From contig NZ_CP113343.1 in NCBI RefSeq assembly GCF_026683955.1, forward strand, positions 4,650,001 through 4,714,000: DNA of 64,000 nucleotides. The letters run 5' to 3'. This stretch comes from Arthrobacter sp. MMS18-M83. GTDB lineage: Bacteria; Actinomycetota; Actinomycetes; Actinomycetales; Micrococcaceae. Position numbers and translations under genes: made by a program. The notes under the pieces are model-generated. The model made no database searches. It was given only the letters and a program-made list of their open reading frames with translations, and was not told the DNA's origin. Shown in pieces: positions 8,371 through 17,011 of this stretch (its first letter is position 1; each line of letters opens with the position of its first letter).

Positions 8371-9192
8371 ATGGGTGAAACCTTCAACGCCGTGGACGGC
8401 GTCCGGATTTCCTTCCAGGAATCGGGTGCTGGCCCCACCATCGTTTTGGTCCACGGCTCAGGGCTTTCCCGCGCGATCTGGCGGGGTCTCGGCTACACGA
8501 AGGCGTTGGAGGAGCGATTCCACGTGGTGACCCTGGACCTACGGGGACATGGCCGCAGTGACAAACCGCATGACGAAGACGCCTACAGTATGGATCTGCT
8601 CGTCGGAGACCTTCTGGCAGTCCTGGATGCCGCGGGTGCGCCGTCTGCCCACTACTTGGGGTATTCCGCTGGCGCGAGAGTCGGATTCTCACTGCTGGCC
8701 AGCAGTCCCGAGCGTGTCAAGACATTCACTGCTGCAGGCGGCACCTACCGCTCGCCGGCCGGGCAAATCGAATCGATCTTCTTCCCCGGATATGACGAGG
8801 CCCTGGACCAGGGCGGCGTGCCCGAATTTCTGCGCCAGTGGAGCAGTGCCGCAGGCCGTGAGATAGATCCGCAGACCGCCGCAGCCTTTCTGGCCAACGA
8901 CCCCGCCGCCCTGCGCGCCTACTTCCGGCGCAGTGAAGAGGAACCCGGAATCCCGGAGGAGGCTCTCCGGAAGATCGACACCCCCACCTTGCTGCTCGCG
9001 GGCACGGAGGATCCGCTCCGGCATGCGGACTCGGAACGAGCGGCCCGACTCATGCCCAAAGCCCAATTCCATGCCCTGCCGTACTCACGGCCAGACTCTG
9101 ACTCCCGCCAGCCCCGTCCTCAACATGGTCAACTCATTTATTGGATCGACTCGAGAGTAACGGGCCAGGAAACGGTCGTCACTCCCCCGTAG
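8371..9192 (+). CDS. alpha/beta hydrolase with C-terminal frameshift
   Basis: An alpha/beta-hydrolase of 273 residues as read. GSGLSRAIW follows the oxyanion strand (VLVHGSG), the nucleophile elbow is GYSAGA and the acid is in AGTEDPLR. AAAGGAG precedes ATG 8371. After ALP at 9079-9081 the +1 frame gives THGQTLTPASPVLNMVNSF and stops at 9160, which is what the family has around the catalytic His. The frame as read instead runs to 9192 with an unrelated Arg/Pro-rich tail. Loss of two bases after CCG (expected LPGTHGQ) explains this, so the protein may lack its catalytic His unless the change is a sequencing error. It may be functionally linked to the upstream CGNR regulator. Confidence 0.75.
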   Translation: MGETFNAVDGVRISFQESGAGPTIVLVHGSGLSRAIWRGLGYTKALEERFHVVTLDLRGHGRSDKPHDEDAYSMDLLVGDLLAVLDAAGAPSAHYLGYSAGARVGFSLLASSPERVKTFTAAGGTYRSPAGQIESIFFPGYDEALDQGGVPEFLRQWSSAAGREIDPQTAAAFLANDPAALRAYFRRSEEEPGIPEEALRKIDTPTLLLAGTEDPLRHADSERAARLMPKAQFHALPYSRPDSDSRQPRPQHGQLIYWIDSRVTGQETVVTPP

Positions 9193-9242
9193 CCGCGATC
9201 GAGTCCGCCGGGCGCAGGAGAGATGGCGCAAAGAAGGGACTG

Positions 9243-9875
9243 TTAACTACTTGCTGAAACCGCAGTCCCCACGCCTAGCACCGCGAGTATCGCAGCGGAG
9301 GTCCGTTCCAAGGTCTTGGTCACGGTTGGTCGTTTCAGCCAGAGAACGGCCTTGGTAGCCACGAAGGACAGGATTCCGAAGTAGATCATCGAGATCGCAA
9401 AGTCGATGACGCCGAGCATCATCGTCAAGCCGAATGATTCTTCACCGGAAGGCAGGAACTGGGGTACAACGGCGAGGAAGAACAGTCCAACCTTCGGATT
9501 GAGCAGGCACGATACGAGCCCGGCGAAGAAACTTGAGCGCATTTGGCCGCTGACTCCAGGGCCGCCGTGTTGTTGCGATGCTATTTGCGAGCGGCGGCTG
9601 TGGACAAAGGCGCTGACTCCCAGGTAAATCAGGTAAAGACCACCGATGATCTTCACCACTCTGTAAGCCTCGGCCGACTGCTCAAGCAGGGCTGCCAGTC
9701 CGATGCCCGCAAGACCTGCCCAGAAAATGCTGCCGAGCGAGGAACCGAACGCCGCTGAGAGGCCGGCTTTGACGTTTGACAGGCTGCACCTGAGCACGAG
9801 GAAGGAGTCTGGGCCAGGGGTAAGGGCCAAAATAGCGCACAACCCGACGAACGCCGCCAGTGAACTCAGAGTCAT
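9243..9875 (-). CDS. LysE/RhtB-family amino-acid exporter
   Basis: A 210-residue membrane protein starting at the ATG whose complement is at 9873-9875 (MTLSSLAAF). The open frame extends upstream but lacks family sequence there. Family features: LALTPGPDSFLVLR near residues 16-29, a long hydrophobic region with GLYLIYLG, and CLLNPKVGLFFLAVVPQFL about residue 130. Six helices are expected. LysE/RhtB proteins export amino acids or related small molecules by proton antiport; the substrate is unknown. A second family member lies at 13112-13774. It converges with the hydrolase gene and is divergent from the LCP gene. Confidence 0.88.
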   Translation of the reverse strand: MTLSSLAAFVGLCAILALTPGPDSFLVLRCSLSNVKAGLSAAFGSSLGSIFWAGLAGIGLAALLEQSAEAYRVVKIIGGLYLIYLGVSAFVHSRRSQIASQQHGGPGVSGQMRSSFFAGLVSCLLNPKVGLFFLAVVPQFLPSGEESFGLTMMLGVIDFAISMIYFGILSFVATKAVLWLKRPTVTKTLERTSAAILAVLGVGTAVSASS

Positions 9876-9995
9876 TTTCCCATTCAACCATTGCCGGGGA
9901 TTTGTGCTGCGCGTAGCGGGGCGCACGGAACCTTCCCAGACGTCCCAGCTACAATGGGGGCCGTCCGTCATTCCCCCGGAGAGGTAGTCCCCCTT

Positions 9996-11522
9996 TTGGT
10001 AACTCGCCACGATGCACCCAACCCGGAATCGGGTCAGTCCGCACCTGTCGCCTATCCGGGGCAGGGCAAATTGGTTACCCGCAGCCGGCGTTTCAGCTAT
10101 CGTCGGGCGCCGCGCTGGTTCAAAATCACGAGCATCGTGGTGGCCGTCCTGCTGCTTGCCGTCGTTGCCTTCGGCGGATATTGGGCGTGGAGGCTTCAAT
10201 CCAACATTTCGACGTCTGCCCTGGGTGCCGGTGGCCACAGATCGGAAGGCCCTGTAGATGACCGGAAGGACCGCTTGCAGATCCTTATTCTCGGTACCGA
10301 CACCAGAAGCGGTAATAACGGACAATTCGGGACGACGGACCAGTCATCCGGCTATGGGCAGTCCGATGTAATGATGCTGCTGGACATTTCCGCAGACAAT
10401 AATCACGTCAACGTGATCAGCCTTCCCCGGGACCTGCTAGTCGACGTGCCCGCCTGCACTGACAATAAGACCGGACAGCACTACGCAGAACGCCAGAACG
10501 CCATGATCAACAGCGCAATGGCCGAAGCCGGCATTGGCTGCGCCGTGGACACCGTGAACAAGCTGACGGGCCTGGAGATGGACCACTTCATGATGGCCGA
10601 CTTCAACGCCGTCAAAGAACTCTCCAATGCGGTCGGTGGCGTGGACGTCTGCGTGAGCTCTGCCGTGAACGACCCCGACTCCGGACTTCACCTGCCCAAA
10701 GGCACGTCACAGGTCCAAGGGGATCAGGCCCTGGCCTTCCTGCGCACTCGCCACGCATTTACGGATGGCGGTGACCTCGGGAGAATCAAGGCCCAACAGG
10801 CGTTTCTTGGTTCGCTGACCCGCAAACTCAAAGCCGACGGTACACTCGGCAACCCGCAGAAGATGCTGGGAATCGCCGACACGGTCACCAAAAACCTGAC
10901 CGTCGACGACGGCCTTGCTTCCGTTCCTGCTTTGCTGACCATCGCCGACCGACTGAAGAACATAGACCCGGCGAAAGTCAACTTCATCACGTTACCGAAC
11001 GTGCCAGCGGCGTCGGATCCGAACAGACTCGACCTCGATCAACCGGCTGCCAGCAACTTTTTTGCCGCCTTGAAACAAAGCGCCGACCTTAGTCAGCCTG
11101 CCGCTAGTGCTGCCCCCTCCCCTGCTCCGACCACCGAAACTCCGAAAGCGGCCTACAACAAGGCGCTTCAGCCGATCACCATCGCCAATGGAACAGGCGT
11201 GAGCGGCAGGAGCCAGGACATCGCAGCGCTGCTCTCCTCCGGTGGATTCACGAAGGTGGCCCGGATTCAGGGAGATGCGAGGCCGCAAACCATGGTCTAC
11301 TATGGTGCCGGGTTTGCCGATGTCGCCGCGGACGTTGCCGCCATGTTCGGGTTGCCAGCGGCGAGTATGCAGCAGGTTCCCAGTGTCCAGGGAGTCCAGC
11401 TTTACGCCGGGCAAGACTTCGCCACAGGGAGCAAACCGACGCTTCCGGCGCCCAAGCCGAACGATGTGGTTGCCCAGACCGCCCAAGACCAGACGTGTCA
11501 GGCAACCAACCCCGCGGGATAG
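9996..11522 (+). CDS. LytR-CpsA-Psr (LCP) family cell-wall glycopolymer ligase
   Basis: LCP proteins transfer undecaprenyl-linked teichoic or other anionic polymers to peptidoglycan at the outer face of the membrane. A cytoplasmic basic stretch and one transmembrane helix (VVAVLLLAVVAFGGYWAW) come first. The LCP domain follows, with ILGTDTR, SLPRDLLVDVP, INSAMAEAGIGCAVD and FLRTRHAFTDGGDLGRI, including the Arg/Asp residues that bind the pyrophosphate. A Pro/Ala linker leads to a C-terminal LytR_C domain (ITIANGTGVSGRSQD). The start is uncertain: TTG 9996 has GGAGAGG 11 bases upstream, and a TACAAT -10-like box at 9950 suggests a leadered transcript. It is closely similar to the LCP gene at 38785-40362. 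Confidence 0.87.
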   Translation: MVTRHDAPNPESGQSAPVAYPGQGKLVTRSRRFSYRRAPRWFKITSIVVAVLLLAVVAFGGYWAWRLQSNISTSALGAGGHRSEGPVDDRKDRLQILILGTDTRSGNNGQFGTTDQSSGYGQSDVMMLLDISADNNHVNVISLPRDLLVDVPACTDNKTGQHYAERQNAMINSAMAEAGIGCAVDTVNKLTGLEMDHFMMADFNAVKELSNAVGGVDVCVSSAVNDPDSGLHLPKGTSQVQGDQALAFLRTRHAFTDGGDLGRIKAQQAFLGSLTRKLKADGTLGNPQKMLGIADTVTKNLTVDDGLASVPALLTIADRLKNIDPAKVNFITLPNVPAASDPNRLDLDQPAASNFFAALKQSADLSQPAASAAPSPAPTTETPKAAYNKALQPITIANGTGVSGRSQDIAALLSSGGFTKVARIQGDARPQTMVYYGAGFADVAADVAAMFGLPAASMQQVPSVQGVQLYAGQDFATGSKPTLPAPKPNDVVAQTAQDQTCQATNPAG

Positions 11523-11645
11523 ACGGAGCACAACTCCACTGCGAACTTCAGCGGCCACACTGCCCCCACCGGGCGATCTTGACGGAATCTGCGGTGGTCC
11601 CGGGCTTGTCTGGTGCGGCGGCTGAATGAGGGTCAGTATGAGAGC

Positions 11646-12515
11646 ATGAGCGATTCCAGTCAGGAGCACGCCGAACCCGGCCGCCCCGCGACTGTGCGCC
11701 AGGGTCTGCACCCGTGGAATCGATTTGTGGCAATTGGAGACTCCTTCACGGAAGGAGTGGGCGATCCGGAACCGCGCAACCCGGGCGGCCTCCGGGGCTG
11801 GGCCGACCGCGTTGCCGAAGAACTCAGCGTAGGCCATCCGGAATTCACCTATGCCAATCTTGCAGTCCGTGGTCTCCTGTTGCGCCAGATACTCGACCGG
11901 CAACTGGGGGCGGCGATGGCACTGCGGCCCGACCTGGTAACGCTTTCGGCAGGCGGCAATGATTTGGTCTTCCGTGGAAGCGATCCCGACCGCTTGGCGA
12001 ATGAACTGGATCCCGCGGTCGGGGAGTTGGTGTCCACAGGTGCCACCATCGTGCTTTTCACTGGTCCGGATTGGGGGTCAACCCCGGTTCTGAGGCACAA
12101 CCGCCGCAAGGTTGCCATCTTCAACGAAAATCTTCGGACAATTGCAAGCCGCTACGACGGCGTGGTTGCCGATCTGTGGGCGCTGCAGTTGGCAAGTCCG
12201 ACAATGTGGGACCCGGACCGCTTGCATTTCTCGCCCTTGGGACACCACACAGTGGCGATGACGGTTCTGAAGTCCCTCAATGTCGAGGACTCCCTGAGTC
12301 CATCTGAACCTAAGACATTGCCCGCGGGCAGCTGGAAGGAAGCCAGAACAGACGACATCGTCTGGGCGAGGGAGTACCTGGCCCCGTGGGTATTGCGGCG
12401 CATCACCCACCGGGCACCGGTCCAGCCTCGAGTGGCAAAGCGACCAGAGGCTGGGCCTGTTTTTACCGCCGGGGTTTGGGACGGCGGCGCCCTGCGAAAG
12501 CGGCTGCTACCTTGA
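11646..12515 (+). CDS. SGNH/GDSL-family hydrolase
   Basis: A 289-residue esterase/lipase-like enzyme. Block I is IGDSFTEG (nucleophile Ser), block III GGND, and block V DPDRLHFSPLGHH supplies the catalytic Asp-x-x-His. No signal peptide is visible, so it is probably cytoplasmic. ATG 11646 is preferred: CAGTAT at 11634-11639 lies exactly 6 bases ahead, as for a leaderless transcript, and the upstream in-frame ATG at 11613 lacks support. It follows the LCP gene by about 120 bases. Likely substrate an ester on a carbohydrate or lipid, unspecified. Confidence 0.85.
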   Translation: MSDSSQEHAEPGRPATVRQGLHPWNRFVAIGDSFTEGVGDPEPRNPGGLRGWADRVAEELSVGHPEFTYANLAVRGLLLRQILDRQLGAAMALRPDLVTLSAGGNDLVFRGSDPDRLANELDPAVGELVSTGATIVLFTGPDWGSTPVLRHNRRKVAIFNENLRTIASRYDGVVADLWALQLASPTMWDPDRLHFSPLGHHTVAMTVLKSLNVEDSLSPSEPKTLPAGSWKEARTDDIVWAREYLAPWVLRRITHRAPVQPRVAKRPEAGPVFTAGVWDGGALRKRLLP

Positions 12516-12523
12516 GGTTCCCG

Positions 12524-12943
12524 TTACTGGGGCTGCTCCCCGGTGACGTTGACCAGCCACGCAATTCCGAATTTGTCGGTCAGCATTCCGAAAATATCGC
12601 CCCACGGCGCCTTCTCCATCGGAACCGTGACCGTCCCGCCGTCGGCCAGTCCCGACCAATACCCGCGAAGCTCGGCTTCATCGTCTCCGCTGAGGGACAC
12701 GGAAATGTTGTTGCCCGGGCTGTAGTCCATGCTGTTGGGAGTGTCTGCAGCCATCAGTAGAAGTCCGTTGTCGGTCTTGAGCGCCGAGTGCATGATTTTG
12801 TCGCTTTCGGCCGGGTCTTCGCTGGCGTGGAACTCCGCGAAGGTGCTCTGGGTCAGGTCCCCGCCGAAGACCGACTTGTAGAAGGCCATGGCCTCCCTGG
12901 CACTGTCCCGAAAGCTGATGTAAGGATTGAGGTTCGTGGTCAT
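12524..12943 (-). CDS. VOC-superfamily (PhnB/glyoxalase-like) protein
   Basis: A 139-residue protein of the PhnB-like branch of the vicinal oxygen chelate fold: NPYISFRDSAREAMAFYKSVFGG at the start of module 1, and a C-terminal APWGDIFGMLTDKFGIAWLV module, a well-known PhnB-like ending. The ATG at 12943 has GAGGAG upstream; an in-frame start at 12994 is less likely. Function of this branch is generally unassigned. It converges with the GDSL gene (8 bases between stops). Confidence 0.85.
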   Translation of the reverse strand: MTTNLNPYISFRDSAREAMAFYKSVFGGDLTQSTFAEFHASEDPAESDKIMHSALKTDNGLLLMAADTPNSMDYSPGNNISVSLSGDDEAELRGYWSGLADGGTVTVPMEKAPWGDIFGMLTDKFGIAWLVNVTGEQPQ

Positions 12944-13111
12944 TACATGGCTCCTCAGTTGTTGTGGCAGCGGATTCAGCTGCCTTTGCGTCATGCTAAC
13001 AGCGCCTGCCCGAAGCCTCCACAGGAATTTGCTCCGCGCCGGACGCCTTGCGAATCAGACCACCTGCACGGAGCCTGAAAAATGCCCGACGGCGGCTGGC
13101 TATCATAGAGC

Positions 13112-13774
13112 ATGACCATCCCCGCCGCTTTGGCTTCCTTCGCCGTCGTTGCCGCGCTGCTCACTATCATTCCGGGAATGGACACGGTCCTCGTGCTGCG
13201 CACTGCCATCAGCCGGGGCCGGGTTCCGGCGTTCGCCGCAGCCGGAGGGATCTGCACAGGCACGATGGTGTGGGGTGTTGCTGCCGCCGTCGGCGCGTCT
13301 GCTTTGCTCGCTGCTTCGGAAACCGCATTTCTAGTCCTCAAATTGGCTGGTGCCGCCTATATGGCGTGGCTGGGCTTGTCCATGCTGATCAAGAGTTTCC
13401 CGCGAGTGGCCCTCGCCTCAGCTCCCGACCTTGCCCCGGCCACGGCCGAATCCATGGCGCAGCCCCGGCCGGCAAGCGGACGCTCTCCATGGCTGACTGG
13501 CATCACGTGCAGTCTGCTGAATCCGAAAGTAGGAGTGTTCTACATGGCGATGATCCCGCAGCTTTTGCCGCCGGGCGCTTCGCCGTTGCTGATGGGCATA
13601 CTTCTGCCGACGGTCCACAGCATTGAGGGCATCTTGTGGTTCGCGGGCATCATCGCCGCAACCCATTTTGCCCGCAGATGGCTCCAATCACCTGTGGTGG
13701 GCAAAGTCACGGACCGCATCGCCGGCGTCGTACTCATCGGGTTCGCGGCCAAGATCGCAACAGACCGGGTTTGA
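13112..13774 (+). CDS. LysE/RhtB-family exporter (second copy)
   Basis: A 220-residue membrane protein with the LysE pattern: LTIIPGMDTVLVLRTAISRG near residues 16-35, GAAYMAWLGLSML, then SLLNPKVGVFYMAMIPQLLP about residue 130. Similar in layout to the LysE gene at 9243-9875 but clearly divergent in sequence, so an old paralogue rather than a recent duplicate. Only 8 bases separate its stop from the stop of the convergent VOC gene. Substrate unknown. Confidence 0.88.
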   Translation: MTIPAALASFAVVAALLTIIPGMDTVLVLRTAISRGRVPAFAAAGGICTGTMVWGVAAAVGASALLAASETAFLVLKLAGAAYMAWLGLSMLIKSFPRVALASAPDLAPATAESMAQPRPASGRSPWLTGITCSLLNPKVGVFYMAMIPQLLPPGASPLLMGILLPTVHSIEGILWFAGIIAATHFARRWLQSPVVGKVTDRIAGVVLIGFAAKIATDRV

Positions 13775-13782
13775 CACGCTCC

Positions 13783-14157
13783 CTAGGTTCCTGATGGCTC
13801 GCGGCCGACGAGTCCCACCGTGTTGCCTTCGCTGTCCTCGATGAACGCCATCCACTCGTCAGTTCCGGCGGGTCCAAGGCTCCCGTCAACGTGGCTGTAG
13901 ATGAGCTGTGGTTCCTGAACGACCTTGACTCCTGAGGCACGGATCCTTTCAATCGAGGACCTGACATTGGCCACGTCAAGATAAATAAGCGACGTCGGAG
14001 CGCCCTTATCCAGGAGGAGCCGAACCCCGTTCAAATCGAAGAACAGGAGCCCAGGTGGATCGAACCTTCCTGTTGGCTCGCTGCCCAAGAGCCGCGAGTA
14101 GAAAGCGGCTGCCCGGTCGAGGTCGACGGCGCGCTGGGCAACTTGGATCAACCGCAT
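13783..14157 (-). CDS. VOC-superfamily glyoxalase/dioxygenase-like protein
   Basis: A 124-residue single-domain protein: LDRAAAFYSRLLGSEPTGRFDPPG opens the first beta-alpha-beta module and MAFIEDSEGNTVGLVGREP closes the second, with the metal-ligand Glu in FIEDSEGN. It is probably a dimeric metal-dependent enzyme or binding protein of unknown substrate. It is distinct from the PhnB-like protein at 12524-12943. Confidence 0.83.
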   Translation of the reverse strand: MRLIQVAQRAVDLDRAAAFYSRLLGSEPTGRFDPPGLLFFDLNGVRLLLDKGAPTSLIYLDVANVRSSIERIRASGVKVVQEPQLIYSHVDGSLGPAGTDEWMAFIEDSEGNTVGLVGREPSGT

Positions 14158-14310
14158 TATTTACCTCCAGGGACTGGCTTCGTTCCAGGTTTGGTAGCCA
14201 CATCTTCCCTGCAGCTGGGCTTTGGTACAAGGCTTTGTTCCCGGGCGTTCGTCCAGGACCTGAGCCCCATCGGTTAGAGTTCGGCATCCCTGCGGGATAG
14301 GGTCGTTTCC

Positions 14311-14709
14311 ATGCCTGCTGCAAAACCCACCCTGGTCCGGACTGCCGTCATCGCCGCACTCGTTGATGCCGTTCTCATACTGGTTTTCGCGGCCATTGGC
14401 AGGGACGCACACCAGCGCGCCGATGTCTTGACGGGGGTCTTCTCGACGGCCTGGCCGTTTCTTGCGGGAGCTGCGATAGCGTGGCTTTCCGCGAGGATCT
14501 GGCGGGCGCCGTTCGCGATCTGGCCGTCCGGCGTCGTTGTATGGATCGGAACCGTGGCCGGCGGCATGCTGCTGCGCGCAGTTACTGGCCAGACCGTAGT
14601 ACTTGCCTTCATCATCGTTGCTTTGATCAGCTTGGCGATACTGCTGCTTGGCTACCGTGCCGTGATCGCCCTTGTGTCCCGGGTTCGTCGACGGAGCGGT
14701 AAGCCCTGA
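14311..14709 (+). CDS. DUF3054 membrane protein
   Basis: A 132-residue protein with four hydrophobic segments. The start region LVDAVLILVFAAIGRDAHQR and the middle segment PFLAGAAIAWL are typical of the actinobacterial DUF3054 family, of unknown function. TAGGGT at 14298-14303 lies 7 bases before the ATG, compatible with a leaderless transcript; no Shine-Dalgarno is present. Confidence 0.78.
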   Translation: MPAAKPTLVRTAVIAALVDAVLILVFAAIGRDAHQRADVLTGVFSTAWPFLAGAAIAWLSARIWRAPFAIWPSGVVVWIGTVAGGMLLRAVTGQTVVLAFIIVALISLAILLLGYRAVIALVSRVRRRSGKP

Positions 14710-14767
14710 GCGCCAACCCATGCACTAGGCTTGCATCGTCCACTGCCGCACTTCGGAAAGGCCCCCA

Positions 14768-15049
14768 GTGATCACCGCTTTTGTCCTGATCAAGACCGAC
14801 GCTTCACGTATCCCGGAGACGGCCGAGGAGATTTCCGCCATCCAGGGCATCAGCGAGGTCTACTCCGTCACAGGAGAATGGGACCTTATTGCCGTGGCAC
14901 GTGTCGCCAGGCATGAGGAGCTGGCGGACGTCATCGCAGACAAGCTCTCCAAGGTTCCTGCAGTGGTTCACACCACCACGCACATCGCATTCCGCGCATA
15001 CTCCCAGCACGATCTGGACGCCGCTTTTTCCTTGGGCTTCGAGCAGTAA
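14768..15049 (+). CDS. stand-alone Lrp/AsnC ligand-binding (RAM) domain protein
   Basis: A 93-residue protein starting GTG 14768, with GGAAAGG at 14755-14761. It matches the effector-binding alpha/beta domain of Lrp/AsnC regulators (MITAFVLIKTD, ISEVYSVTGEWDLIAVARV, THIAFRAYS) but has no helix-turn-helix. Such single-domain proteins form ring oligomers, bind amino acids and may modulate full-length Lrp proteins. It lies next to trpD (convergent, 28 bases between stops), so a role in amino-acid sensing is plausible but unproven. Confidence 0.87.
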   Translation: MITAFVLIKTDASRIPETAEEISAIQGISEVYSVTGEWDLIAVARVARHEELADVIADKLSKVPAVVHTTTHIAFRAYSQHDLDAAFSLGFEQ

Positions 15050-15077
15050 ACGCCAAAACCCCTGGCGCCTGGCCGGC

Positions 15078-16139
15078 TCAGTTTTGAGTGAGTCCGACCC
15101 ACGTGTCCAGCACCCGGGCGGCTGCTCCGGAGTCAATGGACTCGGTGGCCCGCAGCCATGCCGATTTCATGCGGTCCAGGAACGGTCCTTCGGCAGAAGT
15201 GTTGAAGGCAACCAAGCCGGCAGCGGCGTTGAGCAACACGGCATCTCGGACCGGGCCCGGCTTCCCGCCCAGTACTTCGCGCACGACGGCGGCATTCGCC
15301 TCGGCGTTGCCGCCTCTGAGATCCGCGACGGTTGCCAAGGCGATCCCCAGGTCGGCCGGCGAGAACAGCAGTTCGGTAACTTCCCCGTTCCTGATTTCCC
15401 ACACCGTGGATGGACCTGTGGTGGTCAGTTCATCGAGACCGTCTCCTCCGCGGAATACGAGTCCGCGACTCCCCCGGCGTGCCAGGACCCCCGCGATCAG
15501 CGGCGCCATGGTGGCATTGGCCACCCCGACGGCTGAAGCCTGGACATGGGCCGGGTTGGTCATCGGTCCCAGGAAGTTGAAGGCCGTGGGGATGCCGAGT
15601 TCTGCCCGGACAACTCCGGTATGCCGGAATGACGGGTGGAAAACCTGCGCGAAACAAAAAGTGATTCCAGCCTCCTCAGCGTTGCGGGCAACGCGCTCGA
15701 TCGGCAAGTCGAGCCTCACGCCAAGGGCTTCCAGGACGTCAGCGGAGCCTGACGACGACGACGCCGCCCTGTTTCCATGCTTGACGACGCGCGCGCCCGC
15801 ACCCGCGGCCACAAGTGCAGCCATGGTGGAGATGTTGACTGTGTTGAGTTGATCGCCCCCGGTGCCCACGATGTCCAGCTTTTCGCCCGGGATACTCACG
15901 GGGTTGGCGTTGGAAAGCATCGCCTCAACCAGTCCTGTGACTTCCTCCACAGTCTCCCCCTTTGCGCGCAACGCAACCAGGAAGCCGGCAATCTGGGAAG
16001 GGGCGGCTTCCCCGGACATGATCGTGTTCATGGCCCATGCTGTGTTCTCGACGGAGAGGTCATGCCCCTTGATCAGGGCGGAGATGAGTCCGGGCCACGA
16101 GTTGCTTGCCTGCTGTGCAGATGCCTGTGAAGTCACCAC
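15078..16139 (-). CDS. trpD: anthranilate phosphoribosyltransferase
   Basis: Joins anthranilate to phosphoribosyl pyrophosphate, the second step of tryptophan synthesis. Its 353 residues are full length for the family. Visible landmarks: [14 protein letters not shown] (phosphoribosyl pyrophosphate and Mg contacts, about residues 92-105), [15 protein letters not shown] (about 120-134) and [10 protein letters not shown] (about 190). The start codon is GTG 16139 or the adjacent GTG 16136. A TAGCAT box at 16143-16148 (complement) is 3-6 bases ahead, suggesting a leaderless mRNA. No other trp genes are nearby. It is divergent from ctaE and shares the mirrored upstream element described separately; the same trpD/ctaE arrangement is known in Mycobacterium tuberculosis. 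Confidence 0.95.
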   Translation of the reverse strand: MVTSQASAQQASNSWPGLISALIKGHDLSVENTAWAMNTIMSGEAAPSQIAGFLVALRAKGETVEEVTGLVEAMLSNANPVSIPGEKLDIVGTGGDQLNTVNISTMAALVAAGAGARVVKHGNRAASSSSGSADVLEALGVRLDLPIERVARNAEEAGITFCFAQVFHPSFRHTGVVRAELGIPTAFNFLGPMTNPAHVQASAVGVANATMAPLIAGVLARRGSRGLVFRGGDGLDELTTTGPSTVWEIRNGEVTELLFSPADLGIALATVADLRGGNAEANAAVVREVLGGKPGPVRDAVLLNAAAGLVAFNTSAEGPFLDRMKSAWLRATESIDSGAAARVLDTWVGLTQN

Positions 16140-16142
16140 TTG

Positions 16143-16173
16143 ATGCTAGCGATCCACCCGGCTCCATGACCAA
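16143..16173 (-). promoter_or_regulatory. putative trpD promoter
   Basis: On the minus strand TTGGTC (16168-16173) may act as -35 and TAGCAT (16143-16148) as -10, with a 19-base spacer. The trpD GTG codons follow within 3-6 bases. The -35 overlaps one arm of the 16170-16252 inverted repeat. Confidence 0.5.
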
Positions 16174-16252
16174 TGCGAACCACTCAGGGAACTTTTCCGC
16201 GCGAATTCGCGTGTTTGTAGAAAAAGTCCCCCCAAAAGGCGGTTCGCATTGG
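16170..16252. promoter_or_regulatory. 12-bp perfect inverted repeat shared by the trpD and ctaE promoters
   Basis: CCAATGCGAACC at 16170-16181 and its exact complement GGTTCGCATTGG at 16241-16252 flank 59 bases. Each arm reads outward and abuts the -35 of its own promoter. The distance from arm to -10 is 21 bases on the trpD side and 20 on the ctaE side, and arm to start codon is about 30-33 bases on both. A further 10-bp palindrome, GCGAATTCGC, lies at 16201-16210 near the centre. The equal geometry suggests a common activator or repressor site; the protein is unknown. Confidence 0.6.
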
Positions 16253-16278
16253 GAAGTCCGGACTTTTACAGACATAAT
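16249..16278 (+). promoter_or_regulatory. putative ctaE-qcrCAB promoter
   Basis: TTGGGA (16249-16254), an 18-base spacer, then CATAAT (16273-16278). The GTG start of ctaE follows after exactly 6 bases, so the first transcribed base could be the first base of the start codon (leaderless mRNA). Confidence 0.6.
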
Positions 16279-16284
16279 GTCTTT

Positions 16285-16923
16285 GTGACATCTGCGACCC
16301 ATGCCCCCAGTACCCCGGCGCACCCGACGCTGAATCGCCCCAATCTGGTTTCCGTTGGAACCGTTGTGTGGCTTTCCAGTGAGTTGATGTTCTTCGCCGG
16401 TCTCTTTGCCATGTACTTCACCCTGCGATCAACGTCAGGTGCGTTGTGGGCTGAAGAAACCGGCAAGCTCAACTTCCCGTTTGCGCTTGTCAACACGATC
16501 GTCCTTGTGGCCAGTTCCTTTACTTGCCAGATGGGCGTCTTCGCTGCCGAGCGACTCGAGCCACGCCGTCGAGGCGGCGTGTTTCAGCTCACCCGCTGGG
16601 GCATGACCGAGTGGTTCATCCTGACGTTCCTCATGGGCTCCTTCTTCGTTGCCGGGCAGACCACCGAATACGCCATGCTCGTTTCGGAGCACGTCACCCT
16701 TTCGGCCAACGCCTACGGTTCCTCGTTCTACATCACGACCGGCTTCCATGGTCTCCACGTCATCGGCGGCCTCATAGCCTTCCTGTTCATCATCGGTCGC
16801 GCTTACGCGGCCAAGAAGTTCGGGCACTTTGAAGCGACCTCTGCAATCGTCACCTCGTATTACTGGCACTTCGTGGATGTTGTGTGGATCGGGCTCTTCC
16901 TGGTCATCTACGTCCTGAAGTAG
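16285..16923 (+). CDS. ctaE: cytochrome c oxidase subunit III (aa3-type)
   Basis: A 212-residue integral membrane subunit of the heme-copper oxidase. Landmarks: [23 protein letters not shown] in the first helix region, [11 protein letters not shown] and [14 protein letters not shown] near the C-terminus, the last two being family signatures with the conserved His residues. GTG 16285 is chosen because of the promoter spacing; an in-frame ATG at 16249 would lie upstream of the -10. It heads the ctaE-qcrC-qcrA-qcrB operon, as in other actinobacteria where bc1 and aa3 form one supercomplex. Confidence 0.93.
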   Translation: MTSATHAPSTPAHPTLNRPNLVSVGTVVWLSSELMFFAGLFAMYFTLRSTSGALWAEETGKLNFPFALVNTIVLVASSFTCQMGVFAAERLEPRRRGGVFQLTRWGMTEWFILTFLMGSFFVAGQTTEYAMLVSEHVTLSANAYGSSFYITTGFHGLHVIGGLIAFLFIIGRAYAAKKFGHFEATSAIVTSYYWHFVDVVWIGLFLVIYVLK

Positions 16924-17011
16924 CCAAGCACTGACTCTTGTTCCGCAAGAGGATGAATTTTCAAAAAGCGGCTCACGGAGCCGACGCAGGATCGAATAAA
17001 GGAACCACCAC

